Below, one piece after another: positions 34,982 to 43,815 of a stretch of DNA of 64,000 nucleotides. The stretch's first letter is position 1. Every line of letters starts with the position of its first letter. The notes below the pieces were generated by a model, which saw only the letters and a list, made by a program, of their open reading frames with translations, was not told where the DNA came from and made no database searches. The stretch spans positions 116,689 through 180,688 of the forward strand of contig NZ_JAPFGB010000015.1 in the NCBI RefSeq assembly GCF_026241095.1. The letters run 5' to 3'. The DNA is from Saccharopolyspora sp. NFXS83. Lineage in GTDB: Bacteria > Actinomycetota > Actinomycetes > Mycobacteriales > Pseudonocardiaceae. The position numbers and the translations under genes are program-made.

Positions 34982-36046
34982 GTGTTCGACTTTATCCTCT
35001 ATCCCGTGTCGGCCATCTTGTGGTTCTGGCACAGGGTTTTCGGCACCGTGCTGGGGCCGGACAACGGGTTCGCCTGGGCACTGTCGGTGTTCTTCCTGGT
35101 GTTCACGCTGCGCGTGGTGCTGCTCAAACCGGCGATCAGCCAGATGCGCGCCGGCCGGAAGATGGCGAAGTTCTCCCCGCAGATCCAGAAGCTGCGGGAG
35201 AAGCACAAGAACGACAAGCAGCGCATGGCGCAGGAGATGCAGAAGCTGCAGTCCGAGCACGGGGTCAACCCGATCGGCGGCTGCCTTCCCGCTCTGCTGC
35301 AGATCCCGGTGTTCCTGAGCCTGTTCCACGTGCTGCGCGGGTTCACCCCGCAGGCGCAGAACAACTACATCTTCGACCGCGCCGGGGTCGAGTCGTTCAT
35401 CAACGCCGACATCTTCGGCGCGAAGCTCGGCAACTGGCTGACCCAGCCCGCCGCGCTCCTCGAGGCGTTCGGCACCACGCGGCTGAACATGATGGCCGTC
35501 GGCATCCCGCTGATGGTGATCGCGTCCATCGCGACGTTCGTCACGATGCGCATGTCGATGAAGCGCCAGACCGATGCCTCCATGGCCAACCCGCAGACGG
35601 CCATGATGGGCAAGTTCATGATGTACGTCGCGCCGATCGGCACCTTGTTCTCCGGATGGGTGCTGCCGATCGCGATCGTCCTGTACTTCATGGCGAACAA
35701 CATCTGGACGCTGGGCCAGCAGCACTTCCTGAGCAACAAGATCGACCGCGAGCAGGAGCGGGAGAAGCAGAAGGAGATGGCGGCGAAGAAGGACGCGCCG
35801 CGGCCGAAGCCCGGGCAGAAGCCAGGCCAGGTCAAGAAGGACGCGGAGGAGGAGACCTCCGAGGACGAGTCCGAATCCGAGGCGGAGACCGGCTCCACGA
35901 GCACCAACGGCTCCACCTCCGGCAAGGCCGCCGCAGGCGCCGGTCAGCGCACCGACGGCCGCCAGGTGAACCGGCGCCCGCAGCAGAAGAGGCGTCCGGG
36001 CAAGCAGGCGGCCTCGGCCAAGAAGAGCCAGAAGAAGCGCCGCTAG
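34982..36046 (+). CDS. yidC: YidC/Oxa1 membrane protein insertase (solitary copy)
   Basis: GTG 34982, with CAGGAG upstream; 354 residues. Short N-terminal helix, then the conserved Oxa1 core: AWALSVFFLVFTLRVVLLKP, cytoplasmic coiled hairpin RAGRKMAKFSPQIQKLREKH, NPIGGCLPALLQIPVFLSLF, and later helices around TAMMGKFMMYVAPIGTLFSG. The core Arg of the hydrophilic groove fits RVVLLKP. The C-terminal 100 residues are charged and very Lys/Glu/Gln-rich, ending in KKSQKKRR, suited to ribosome contact. Classical yidC lies next to rpmH and rnpA; none is here, so this may be a second copy or a relocated one. A CGTGACGTCACG palindrome at 34828-34839 precedes it. Strong terminator downstream. Confidence 0.93.
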   Translation: MFDFILYPVSAILWFWHRVFGTVLGPDNGFAWALSVFFLVFTLRVVLLKPAISQMRAGRKMAKFSPQIQKLREKHKNDKQRMAQEMQKLQSEHGVNPIGGCLPALLQIPVFLSLFHVLRGFTPQAQNNYIFDRAGVESFINADIFGAKLGNWLTQPAALLEAFGTTRLNMMAVGIPLMVIASIATFVTMRMSMKRQTDASMANPQTAMMGKFMMYVAPIGTLFSGWVLPIAIVLYFMANNIWTLGQQHFLSNKIDREQEREKQKEMAAKKDAPRPKPGQKPGQVKKDAEEETSEDESESEAETGSTSTNGSTSGKAAAGAGQRTDGRQVNRRPQQKRRPGKQAASAKKSQKKRR

Positions 36047-36060
36047 CGGTTGTACGAACG

Positions 36061-36095
36061 AAGAGCGGGGTCCCCGGCAAGGGGACCCCGCTCTT
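36061..36095 (+). terminator. terminator of yidC
   Basis: Perfect 15-pair stem (36061-36075 with 36081-36095), GGCAA loop, ending in CTCTTCTCGT; 15 bases after the yidC stop. Very stable. Confidence 0.85.
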
Positions 36096-36099
36096 CTCG

Positions 36100-36175
36100 T
36101 ACGCCTTGTCCTCACTCTTGTCAGCGGCGAAGCCGCTGAGCAGTGACCACCGAAGCGCGGTGACACCTGAGGTAC
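36100..36175. repeat. dispersed intergenic repeat, copy B
   Basis: Inverted relative to copy A. CTTGTCAGCGGCGAAGCCGC (36117-36136) is the exact complement of the copy A core, and flanking bases (GTCCTCAC and AGTGACCACC) also align with it. It fills the gap between the yidC terminator and the sortase stop. Confidence 0.6.
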
Positions 36176-36201
36176 CGGCTACCTCACCCGCGAAGCAGAC
36201 C

Positions 36202-36840
36202 TCACGCGGGCGTCGCCACGACGATTCGGTTCTCGTCGTAGCCGAGGTCGCCGCCCACGTAGCGGCCACCGCAGGTGACCAGCACGAGCCGGTGCTCGCC
36301 GCCTTGGCCGAACAGGTCCGCCGCGCGGGCGGGCAGTTCCTCCTTGGACAGCGTGACGATCTCGGAGACGCGGTAGCGCCACTCCGTGCCGTCGTCGTCG
36401 ACGACGGTGACCTCCTGGTCCGGAGCGGAGTCCCACAGCTCCTCGAACGGCCCTACCGCGCCCTTCCAGTTCACGTGCCCGGCCAGCACCGTCGCGCCCT
36501 TGGGGGAGTCCAGACCGGCACCCCACCACGTGGCCTCGCCGACGCCGTCCGGCACCGGGAGGGTCCCGGACCGGTCGATCTCCTTGCGCACCAGCTCCGC
36601 CTGGCCGCCCTGGGGCAGCCGGACGGTGCCCGGTGGTTGGCCCGCCGGGACGTGCACCGGCTGCGGCGGCAGGTCCGCGACCTGCACCGGAGCCGGTTCC
36701 GCCGGTGGGGGTGCCGCGGCCGGGGGCGGTTGATCAGCGCCACCCCGGAGCAACGTGCCCGCCACGACGGCGACCACCGCGACCAGCCCGACCACGCCGG
36801 CCAGGACCAGCGTGAGCAGGCGCCGCCGCTGCGCGATCAA
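36202..36840 (-). CDS. class E/F-type sortase
   Basis: TTG 36840 overlaps the stop of the surface-protein gene by 4 bases (TTGA), giving 212 residues and tight translational coupling. Signal anchor RRLLTLVLAGVVGLVAVVAV, a Pro-rich stalk, then the sortase barrel: TVLAGHVNWKG holds the catalytic His, LVLVTCGGRY the Cys, and YDENRIVV the Arg. The TCGG form is that of actinobacterial class F (and E) enzymes. It would attach the upstream gene's product to peptidoglycan. The catalytic triad is complete. Confidence 0.88.
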   Translation of the reverse strand: MIAQRRRLLTLVLAGVVGLVAVVAVVAGTLLRGGADQPPPAAAPPPAEPAPVQVADLPPQPVHVPAGQPPGTVRLPQGGQAELVRKEIDRSGTLPVPDGVGEATWWGAGLDSPKGATVLAGHVNWKGAVGPFEELWDSAPDQEVTVVDDDGTEWRYRVSEIVTLSKEELPARAADLFGQGGEHRLVLVTCGGRYVGGDLGYDENRIVVATPA

Positions 36841-38273
36841 CGCTCACCCGCCGACACGAGCCGCTTGCGCCACGCCGCGCCACCGGCCACCGCGGCACCG
36901 GTGAGCGTCAGCGCACCGAGTCCGAGCAGTCCGGGGGACAGGGCACCGGTGTCCTCGGCGGCGGCCACGACGCCACCACCGGCACCCGGGTCACCGGCCG
37001 GGATGAAGATCGGCACGGTGGGGGTGTTGGCCTTGTTCGTCACGGTCAGCGTCAGGGTGCCGCCGGGTTCGACGGTGCCCACGACCGACGGCGGGTTCGC
37101 CGCGTCGAACGCTTCCTCGTAGCCCTTCGCGGGGGCCACCTCGGTGATCTTGATCTCTTGCGGGGTGCGCAGGTCCGCGATCTCCACCGTGCCCTGGTCG
37201 CCGGTGGTGACCACGGCGGGCTGCCCGTCCGGGCCGGTCAGCTCGGTGCCGTCCTGCTTCAGCGCGGGCTTGTCGTCGGGCAGGCTGACCCGCAGCGCGA
37301 CGCCCGCGATGCCCGCCTTGCTCTCTTCGTCGATCTTGCCGACGGCGACCTTGCCTGGCGCGGTCACCGCGGTCGTGACGTCCTCGACCTTGACCTGCTT
37401 CTCCCCGCCGGTCGACACCACGCGCTGCACGCCGTCCGGGTTCTCGACGGCCTGCTGCACGTAGGGGCGCTCGGCCGGGGTGGCCAGCTCGCCCTCCAGC
37501 TTCGGGTTCGGCCCGGTGGGCGTCACCTTCAGCTGGAGCGGGTCACCGCTGTCCGGCGTCGTGATCGTGCCGTCTTCGCCGAGGCCTTCGACCTCGGCGT
37601 CGGTCGCGGTGATCTTCACCGGAACACCGGTCACACCGGTGCCGTCCGGGTGGTCGACCGCGAAGGTCCAGTCCGCCGCCTCACCGATGACCTGCGGGTC
37701 CTCCGGTGCGGTCAGCGCGGCCTCCCACGGGCCGCGGTTCTTCTCCGCGTCCGCGCGCAACGTCTCGACGGCGTCCTTGGCTCCCTGCGGCAGCTTGCCC
37801 AGCTGGAAGTCGATGTCGTAGCCGATCTTGTCGAAGGGCAGCCCCGGGTCGAGGTCGCCTTCGTCGCGCGGCGCCGACGTCCACGAGTGCAGCAGGTGCG
37901 CGAGCGCCGCCGCCTCGTCCGGGCTCTCCGTGTTGCCGTAGCGCAGCAGCAGGTAGGAGATGTTCGCCGCGACGTCGTCTTCCAGCGGGGTGCCCCACTT
38001 GGTCAGCAGCTCGTCACCCGGCTCGTACTGCTCACCGGTGTCCGGCGCCTTCAGCGCGAACCGAACGCACCACACCTGGTTGCCGCCGACGATGTAGGAA
38101 CCCAGCCAGTCGCGGTCCCGTTCGATGCCCGCGTAGGGCTGTCCTGGAGTGGTCTCGTGGCCGATTCCTTCCTCCGGCGCGGCGATGGCCGTTCCCGTGG
38201 TCGCCAGCAAACCGCTGCCGGCGAGCACAGCGGAACCCACCACCGCTGTGAGTAACTTCCTGAACGTGCGCAT
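36837..38273 (-). CDS. secreted SpaA/prealbumin-fold surface protein, sortase substrate candidate
   Basis: ATG 38273 starts a Sec signal peptide (MRTFRKLLTAVVGSAVLAGS, cleavage expected after AIAA); an open frame continues upstream but lacks signal-like sequence. The 478-residue protein has an N-terminal domain with a lone QVWCVRFAL Cys, then beta-rich repeats typical of SpaA pilin domains: KVAVGKIDEESKAGIAGVAL, GTVEIADLRTPQEIKITEVA (Glu expected in an isopeptide bond). The C-terminus has a cell-wall sorting layout: AAAEDTG, 20-residue hydrophobic helix, basic WRKRL tail. No LPXTG or LAXTG is present; AEDTG stands in its place. Coupled to the sortase gene. Likely a cell-wall adhesin or thioester-type surface protein; ligand unknown. 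Confidence 0.82.
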   Translation of the reverse strand: MRTFRKLLTAVVGSAVLAGSGLLATTGTAIAAPEEGIGHETTPGQPYAGIERDRDWLGSYIVGGNQVWCVRFALKAPDTGEQYEPGDELLTKWGTPLEDDVAANISYLLLRYGNTESPDEAAALAHLLHSWTSAPRDEGDLDPGLPFDKIGYDIDFQLGKLPQGAKDAVETLRADAEKNRGPWEAALTAPEDPQVIGEAADWTFAVDHPDGTGVTGVPVKITATDAEVEGLGEDGTITTPDSGDPLQLKVTPTGPNPKLEGELATPAERPYVQQAVENPDGVQRVVSTGGEKQVKVEDVTTAVTAPGKVAVGKIDEESKAGIAGVALRVSLPDDKPALKQDGTELTGPDGQPAVVTTGDQGTVEIADLRTPQEIKITEVAPAKGYEEAFDAANPPSVVGTVEPGGTLTLTVTNKANTPTVPIFIPAGDPGAGGGVVAAAEDTGALSPGLLGLGALTLTGAAVAGGAAWRKRLVSAGER

Positions 38274-38731
38274 GCAAGCTCCAGTCTCGGTCTGGGAGAT
38301 CAGGGCATCGGCGTGCTGCGATCCGGTCACGTGCAGAGCGACATGGTGTTGACCGGCGCGAAAGCCCCCCGACATGGCACGCGGACACCCAGGCGCATCC
38401 TTTCGGTCACTCGCGGTCACGACAAGAGGTCATTCGGTGTAACGGACCCCATTACGGGCAGCGATCTTCCGCGTCGATCCGAGCTGGTCCGCGCACGTTC
38501 GGCCGCAGCGCAGCGGCCATTTCGGGGATGTTCGGGCACGGGCGGCCACACCCTCGAAAGGTTGCGACGGTGAGTGATCGTCATTTCACCGTTTATCCCG
38601 CGCGAGTAGCTTCCGGACGGGACGGAACCGGCTACCGCCATGCGGGTAAAGTCGGTTTTACCAGTGGGGAACCGACCGGCAGGTTCGGTCGTTGTACCGG
38701 AGACGGCGCACAGCACGCCCAGGAGGACGAG
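38274..38731. other. 458-base divergent promoter region
   Basis: Lies between the surface-protein gene (minus) and the Bax-inhibitor gene (plus). Small inverted repeats are seen: ACGGTGA (38567-38573) with TCACCGT (38586-38592), and GGTAAA (38645-38650) with TTTACC (38657-38662). A frame in phase with the Bax-inhibitor gene is open from GTG 38571 but I take it as leader, since the strong AGGAGGA and family N-terminus are at 38721-38740. No separate gene is supported. Confidence 0.5.
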
Positions 38732-39532
38732 TTGCGCACTACGAGCAACCCAGCGTTCAAGAACCTGCCGACAGGCGGCGGGTACGCGAACTTCAACCAC
38801 GGTCAAGGCGGCTTCGGCGCGCCCGGCCAGGCACCGGCCGCGCCGCCGCAGGCGACGCGCCCGATGACGATCGACGACGTGGTCACCAAGACCGCCATCA
38901 CGCTCGCCCTCACCGTGGGCACCGGTGCCGCCACCTACATCACGGGCGCCTACGCGCTCGCGCTGCCCGCGGCGATCATCGGCCTGGTGCTGTCGCTGGT
39001 CATCATCTTCAAGAAGAAGGTCAGCCCGGCGCTCGTCATCGCCTACGCGGCGGTCGAAGGCGTGTTCCTCGGCGGTATCAGCTACGTCCTCGGCGGTGCC
39101 CTCGACAACTTCTCCGGCGGCGGTGGCTCCGGGATCATCATGCAGGCCATCGCGGGCACCATGGGTGTCTTCGCGGCCATGCTCGTGGTCTACAAGACCG
39201 GCGCCATCCGCGTCACGCCGAAGCTGACCAAGTGGATCATCGGCGCGATGGCCGGCGTCGCCATCGCGATGCTGGTGAACCTCGTCGCCGGCTTCTTCAC
39301 CAGCGGCGGCCTCGGGCTGCGCGACGGCAGCCCGCTGGCCATCATCTTCAGCCTCGTCTGCATCGGCATCGCCGCGTTCAGCTTCCTGCTGGACTTCGAC
39401 GCCGCGGACAAGGCCATCAAGAGCGGCGTCGACGCCAAGTTCGCCTGGTACGTCGCTTTCGGCCTGATGACCACCCTGGTCTGGCTCTACCTGGAGATCC
39501 TGCGCCTGCTGTCGTACTTCCAGAACGACTAG
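38732..39532 (+). CDS. Bax inhibitor-1/YccA-like integral membrane protein
   Basis: TTG 38732 follows AGGAGGA (38721-38727); 266 residues. The N-terminal cytoplasmic stretch TSNPAFKNLPTGGGYANF is a hallmark of the actinobacterial branch (the mycobacterial relative Rv1072 begins similarly, from memory). Seven membrane helices follow, beginning ITLALTVGTGAATYITGAYA and ending AFGLMTTLVWLYLEILRLL; DFDAADKAIKSGVDAKFAWY before the last helix carries the conserved acidic residues of the TMBIM family. Bacterial members such as BsYetJ leak calcium in a pH-dependent way; function here is not known. Terminator 24 bases after the stop. Confidence 0.9.
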   Translation: MRTTSNPAFKNLPTGGGYANFNHGQGGFGAPGQAPAAPPQATRPMTIDDVVTKTAITLALTVGTGAATYITGAYALALPAAIIGLVLSLVIIFKKKVSPALVIAYAAVEGVFLGGISYVLGGALDNFSGGGGSGIIMQAIAGTMGVFAAMLVVYKTGAIRVTPKLTKWIIGAMAGVAIAMLVNLVAGFFTSGGLGLRDGSPLAIIFSLVCIGIAAFSFLLDFDAADKAIKSGVDAKFAWYVAFGLMTTLVWLYLEILRLLSYFQND

Positions 39533-39555
39533 CCGGTCCCGCTCCAACGCGAACG

Positions 39556-39590
39556 AGAAGGGCCTCTCCCGTCACGGGAGAGGCCCTTCT
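39556..39590 (+). terminator. terminator of the Bax inhibitor-like gene
   Basis: Perfect 16-pair stem (39556-39571 with 39575-39590) and TCA loop, ending in CCCTTCT. Among the strongest hairpins in the window. Confidence 0.85.
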
Positions 39591-39599
39591 GCGTGCATC

Positions 39600-39715
39600 T
39601 CGTCTTGCCCGGCGGCGGAGCCGTGCCTTGCGGCGAAGGCCGCGCCTGCTTCAGTCCTCGTCACGAAGCCGCTGAGGTTCCGCTACCCGGGCACCCGAGA
39701 AAGACGAGGCGTGGA
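39600..39715. repeat. dispersed intergenic repeat, copy C
   Basis: GCTGAGGTTCCGCTACCCG (39671-39689) matches copy D (41092-41110) at 18 of 19 positions, and GGCGGCGGAGCCGTG upstream aligns with copy D's GCCGCGGAGCCGCTC. The complement reads CGGAACCTCAGCGGCTTC, related to copy A. It occupies the gap between the terminator and the thiolase stop. Confidence 0.55.
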
Positions 39716-39717
39716 AC

Positions 39718-40938
39718 TCAGGACAGGCGTTCGAGGACCATGGCCATGCCCTGGCCGCCGCCTACGCACATGGTCTCCAGGCCGAACTGCTTGTCGTGCC
39801 ACTGGAGGGAGTTGATCAGCGTGTTGGTGATGCGGGCGCCCGTCATGCCGAACGGGTGGCCGACGGCGATGGCGCCGCCGTTGACGTTCACCTTCTCCAG
39901 CGGGATGCCCAAGTCCTGGTAGGACGGGATGACCTGCGCGGCGAACGCCTCGTTGATCTCCACCAGGTCGATGTCCCCGACACCCAGGCCGGCGCGCTTG
40001 AGGGCCTGCTTGGAGGCCTCCACCGGGCCGAGGCCCATGATCTCCGGCGACAGGCCGGACACGCCGGTCGACACGACCCGCGCCAGCGGGGTGAGGCCCA
40101 GCTGCTTCGCCTTCGTGTCGCTCATGATCACCAGCGCCGCGGCGCCGTCGTTGAGCGAGCAGCAGTTCCCGGCCGTGATCCGGCCGTCCGGGCGGAACAC
40201 CGGCTTCAGTCCCGACACGGCCTCCTTCGTCACCCCCGCGCGCGGGCCGTCGTCGGCGTCCACGATCGTGCCGGAGGGCATCGTCACCGGAGTGATCTCC
40301 CGAGCCCAGAACCCGTCGGCGATGGCCTTCTCCGCCAGGTTCTGCGAGCGCACGCCGAACTCGTCCATCTCGTCGCGGCTCACGCCCTTGGCCCGCGCCA
40401 GGTTCTCCGCGGTCTGGCCCATCGGGATGTAGACGTCCGGCACCTTGCCGAACTCGCGCGGGTCGACCCACTCGTCGGCGCCCTGCTCCCCGGTGGCCTG
40501 GGTGCGGGCCTCGGCGTCGGCGAACACCGGGTTCCGTGTGTCGTCCAGCGAATCCGAGTTGCCCTTCGCGAACCGGGACACCGCTTCCACGCCGGCGCTG
40601 ATGAACACGTCACCCTCACCGGCCTTGATGGCGTGCAGCGCCATCCGCGTCGTCTGCAGGCTCGACGAGCAGTAGCGGGTGATGGTGGTGCCGGGCAGCT
40701 GGTCGTAACCCAGCAGCACCGACACGACGCGGGCCATGTTGAAGCCCTGCTCGCCACCGGGCAGACCGCAACCGAGCATCAGGTCGTCGATCTCGGCGGG
40801 GTCCAGCTGCGGGATCTTGTCCAGCGCGGCGCGCACCATCTGCGCGGTCAGGTCGTCCGGACGCACGTCGACCAGCGAGCCCTTGCCCGCGCGGCCGATG
40901 GGCGAGCGCGTGGCGGAGACGATGACTGCTTCGGGCAT
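39718..40938 (-). CDS. thiolase (acetyl-CoA acetyltransferase / 3-ketoacyl-CoA thiolase)
   Basis: ATG 40938 with AGGAG upstream; 406 residues. [20 protein letters not shown] opens the thiolase fold. The nucleophile Cys lies in [20 protein letters not shown] near residue 90; the general-base His in [20 protein letters not shown] and the second Cys in [16 protein letters not shown] complete the active site, with [10 protein letters not shown]. It either splits 3-ketoacyl-CoA in beta-oxidation or condenses acetyl-CoA; length and the absence of a beta-oxidation partner do not decide. In mycobacteria the syntenic gene is called fadA3. Confidence 0.93.
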   Translation of the reverse strand: MPEAVIVSATRSPIGRAGKGSLVDVRPDDLTAQMVRAALDKIPQLDPAEIDDLMLGCGLPGGEQGFNMARVVSVLLGYDQLPGTTITRYCSSSLQTTRMALHAIKAGEGDVFISAGVEAVSRFAKGNSDSLDDTRNPVFADAEARTQATGEQGADEWVDPREFGKVPDVYIPMGQTAENLARAKGVSRDEMDEFGVRSQNLAEKAIADGFWAREITPVTMPSGTIVDADDGPRAGVTKEAVSGLKPVFRPDGRITAGNCCSLNDGAAALVIMSDTKAKQLGLTPLARVVSTGVSGLSPEIMGLGPVEASKQALKRAGLGVGDIDLVEINEAFAAQVIPSYQDLGIPLEKVNVNGGAIAVGHPFGMTGARITNTLINSLQWHDKQFGLETMCVGGGQGMAMVLERLS

Positions 40939-41029
40939 TCGGGAACTCCTTCGTTCGCCTACGGGGACGCCGAGCCGAGGCGGCACGGCTGGGCCGGCTA
41001 CTCGCGACACCTTAAGACCGACATCGGCC

Positions 41030-41145
41030 CCGACGTGCTGAGACGACCATCACCAGCAACTCCGCCGCGGAGCCGCTCGTTACCTGGAGGAGCTGAGGTT
41101 CCGCTGCCCGACCCCCATCGGGAACAGGAGTTGGAGGACGAGCGG
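41030..41145. repeat. dispersed intergenic repeat, copy D
   Basis: Contains GCTGAGGTTCCGCTGCCCG (41092-41110), shared with copy C, and ACGACCATCACCAGCAACTC, whose complement resembles the GAGGACGACTGAG end of copy A. Lies between the divergent-side of the thiolase gene and the stop of the SGNH hydrolase gene. Confidence 0.5.
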
Positions 41146-42072
41146 TCACGTGGCCCGGCGGCGGCCGAACCTCCGGTTCAGGCGGGCCACGACGCGGCTC
41201 GTGGGGCGACGCGCCTCCGCCGCCGAGGAGCGGACCGGCGGCTGCGGTACCGGCGGGCCCTGCCACTCACCGATCGCCGAGCACAGCGCGGGCAGCAGCA
41301 ACCCGGCCGCGGCCTCGTAGCCCGCCGCCGACGGGTGGAACCGGTCGGGGCTGAACAACTCCTGCGGCCGGGTCAGGAACTCCGGGGACAGCAGGTCCGC
41401 CAACGGCACCGCGCCGCCGCCCGCGGCCTCCACCGCGTGGCGCTGCGCGCGGCCCAGCGCGAGGCTCCACGACGAGGCCACCGAACGCAGCGGCTGCGGG
41501 ATCGGCCGGATCGCGCCCAGGTCCGGGCAGGTTCCGGCGACCACGCCCACCCCGGCTTCCCGCAGCCGGGCCACCGCGGCGCCGAGCAGCGCCGCGCACT
41601 CCGCCACCGACAGCCGGGCCGTGACGTCGTTCGCGCCGATGATCACCAGCACCAGCTGGGGCGGGGCCACCAGCGCCGCGTCCACCTGCGCGGCAAGATC
41701 CCGCGACGTGGAGCCCACGATCGCGTAAGTGGTCAGCTCGACCGGCCGCTCCAGCTCCTCCGCCAGCCCCCGAGCGATCCGCACGCCCGGCAGCTCGTCC
41801 GGAGCCTCCACGCCGAGCCCGGCCGCCGACGAGTCGCCGAGCACCGCCAGCCGCAGCGGCGCCACGTCGTCGCCCTCCGGCGGCGACGCGACCGGACCGG
41901 TGCCGTCCGGCAAGTGGACGCCGTCGGAGCGGAACGGGACGCCGACGGGCTCGCCGATCGCCCGCCGCGCGTACCAGGACTGCCCGTTGAGCAGCCCGTA
42001 CGCGGCGCCGGACACCCCTCCGACGGTCCCCGCCGCGACCATCGCCAGCCGTAACATCCGCGCCCCGACCAT
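41146..42072 (-). CDS. exported SGNH/GDSL-family hydrolase
   Basis: ATG 42072 with GAGGAGGAG upstream; 308 residues. A hydrophobic N-terminus (MLRLAMVAAGTVGGVSGAAY) suggests export or membrane anchoring. SGNH blocks are clear: LRLAVLGDSSAAGLGV with the nucleophile Ser, VLVIIGANDVTARL with the Asn, and FSPDRFHPSAAGYEAAA with Asp/His. An esterase or acyl-transfer hydrolase acting outside the membrane is expected. The C-terminus is basic and Pro-rich (RRPTSRVVARLNRRFGRRR). In M. tuberculosis the gene between fadA3 and lipU is a GDSL-like esterase (Rv1075c, from memory), supporting orthology by position. Confidence 0.88.
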   Translation of the reverse strand: MVGARMLRLAMVAAGTVGGVSGAAYGLLNGQSWYARRAIGEPVGVPFRSDGVHLPDGTGPVASPPEGDDVAPLRLAVLGDSSAAGLGVEAPDELPGVRIARGLAEELERPVELTTYAIVGSTSRDLAAQVDAALVAPPQLVLVIIGANDVTARLSVAECAALLGAAVARLREAGVGVVAGTCPDLGAIRPIPQPLRSVASSWSLALGRAQRHAVEAAGGGAVPLADLLSPEFLTRPQELFSPDRFHPSAAGYEAAAGLLLPALCSAIGEWQGPPVPQPPVRSSAAEARRPTSRVVARLNRRFGRRRAT

Positions 42073-42338
42073 GCCCCGCTCCTCCTCGCGCCACCCCGAC
42101 GCGTCCGCAGTCGTCCCCTACTGAATACGCCTTCGGCGGGAAAAACGTTCCCACCCGCCCTGTCGCCCCGCGGCGAAGCAGGGTTAGCCGGTAGGCCACG
42201 CCGCGTGGAACGAATCACCTCGCGCCGATGTCGAAACCGCTCGAACGGCACGCCACTGGACCACCCGTGCGACAAGATGCGGGAATCGGGCACTTAGGCT
42301 CAGCCCCACATCGTCACGGAGAGCGAAAGGGACTCGCT

Positions 42339-43709
42339 GTGGACTACGTCGAGCACGTCATCGACCTCGTCGGCAACACCCCGCTGGTGCGGCTGAACTC
42401 GCTGGCCGAGTCCGCCTCGACGCCGGTGCTGGCGAAAGTCGAGTACCTCAACCCCGGCGGCAGCGTCAAAGACCGCATCGCGCTGCGCATGGTCGAAGCC
42501 GCGGAGGACTCCGGGGAGCTCAAGCCCGGCGGGACCATCGTCGAACCCACCTCCGGCAACACCGGTGTCGGCCTGGCGATGGTGGCGCAGCGCAAGGGAT
42601 ACCGCTGCGTGTTCGTCTGCCCCGACAAGGTCAGCGAGGACAAGCGCAGCGTGCTGGAGGCGTACGGCGCCGAGGTCGTCGTCTGCCCGACGGCGGTGCC
42701 GCCGGAGCACTCCGAGTCCTACTACAGCGTCTCCGACCGGCTCGTCACCGAGATCGACGGCGCCTGGAAGCCCAACCAGTACGCCAACCCCGCCAACCCC
42801 GAGTCGCACTACCTGAGCACCGGCCCGGAGATCTGGCGCCAGACCGAAGGCCGCATCACGCACTTCGTGGCGGGCATCGGCACCGGCGGCACCATCTCGG
42901 GCATCGGCCGCTACCTCAAGGAGGTCTCCGGCGGGAAGGTGCAGATCATCGGCGCCGACCCGGAGGGCTCCGTGTACTCAGGTGGCGGCGGGCGGCCCTA
43001 CCTCGTCGAGGGCGTCGGCGAGGACTTCTGGCCGGAGACCTACGACCGCGGCATCTGCGACGAGATCGTGCCCGTCTCCGACGCCGACTCGTTCACCATG
43101 ACCCGTGCCCTCGCCCGCGAGGAGGCGCTGCTCGTCGGCGGTTCCTGCGGGATGGCCGCTGCCGCCGCGCTGCGGGTGGCGGAGCGCACCGGGCCGGACG
43201 ACGTGATCGTGGTGCTGCTGCCCGACGGCGGCCGGGGGTACCTCGGCAAGGTCTTCAACGACTCGTGGATGGCGAAGTACGGCTTCCTGTCCCCGGACCA
43301 CGCGGGCGCCGCCATCAAGGACGTGCTGCTGCGCAAGGACGGCACCATCCCCGAGCTCGTCCACGTTCACCCGAACGAGACCGTCGCGGAGGCGGTGGCC
43401 ATCCTGCGGGAATTCGGGGTGTCCCAGATGCCGGTCGTCAACGCCGAACCGCCGGTGATGGTCGCCGAGATCGCCGGGGCGGTCAACGAGCGCGACCTGC
43501 TCGACGCGCTGTTCGCCGGCCGCGCCCAGCTCGCCGACCGCATCGAAGAGCACATGTCCCCGCCGCTCCCCACCATCGGTGCAGGCGAGGAGGTCAGCGC
43601 GGCGATGACGGCGCTGGCGGGCGCGGACGGGGCGATGGTGCTCATCGGCGGCAAGCCCGCCGGAGTGGTCACCCGGCAGGACGTGCTGGCATTCATCGCC
43701 GGGCGTTGA
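42339..43709 (+). CDS. cbs: cystathionine beta-synthase with CBS domains
   Basis: GTG 42339 after GAAAGGGA; 456 residues. PLP-dependent fold type [13 protein letters not shown] carries Lys44 for the Schiff base, [16 protein letters not shown] the phosphate loop contacts, [15 protein letters not shown] the phosphate-binding glycines. Residues 335-456 form a Bateman module of two CBS repeats ([20 protein letters not shown] and [20 protein letters not shown]), the usual site for S-adenosylmethionine or nucleotide control. It condenses serine or its acyl form with homocysteine to cystathionine. With metB 1.5 kb downstream it makes both directions of transsulfuration possible. No haem-binding N-terminus, unlike the human enzyme. 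Confidence 0.95.
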   Translation: MDYVEHVIDLVGNTPLVRLNSLAESASTPVLAKVEYLNPGGSVKDRIALRMVEAAEDSGELKPGGTIVEPTSGNTGVGLAMVAQRKGYRCVFVCPDKVSEDKRSVLEAYGAEVVVCPTAVPPEHSESYYSVSDRLVTEIDGAWKPNQYANPANPESHYLSTGPEIWRQTEGRITHFVAGIGTGGTISGIGRYLKEVSGGKVQIIGADPEGSVYSGGGGRPYLVEGVGEDFWPETYDRGICDEIVPVSDADSFTMTRALAREEALLVGGSCGMAAAAALRVAERTGPDDVIVVLLPDGGRGYLGKVFNDSWMAKYGFLSPDHAGAAIKDVLLRKDGTIPELVHVHPNETVAEAVAILREFGVSQMPVVNAEPPVMVAEIAGAVNERDLLDALFAGRAQLADRIEEHMSPPLPTIGAGEEVSAAMTALAGADGAMVLIGGKPAGVVTRQDVLAFIAGR

Positions 43710-43815
43710 CTTTTCGTTACGGACGGCCGCTACGCTGCTGACATATCGGATAGCGTGTGGACGATCAACTCGCTTCAGACTTCATGCTTCACGCCCAAGG
43801 GGGTCAGGAAACCCG

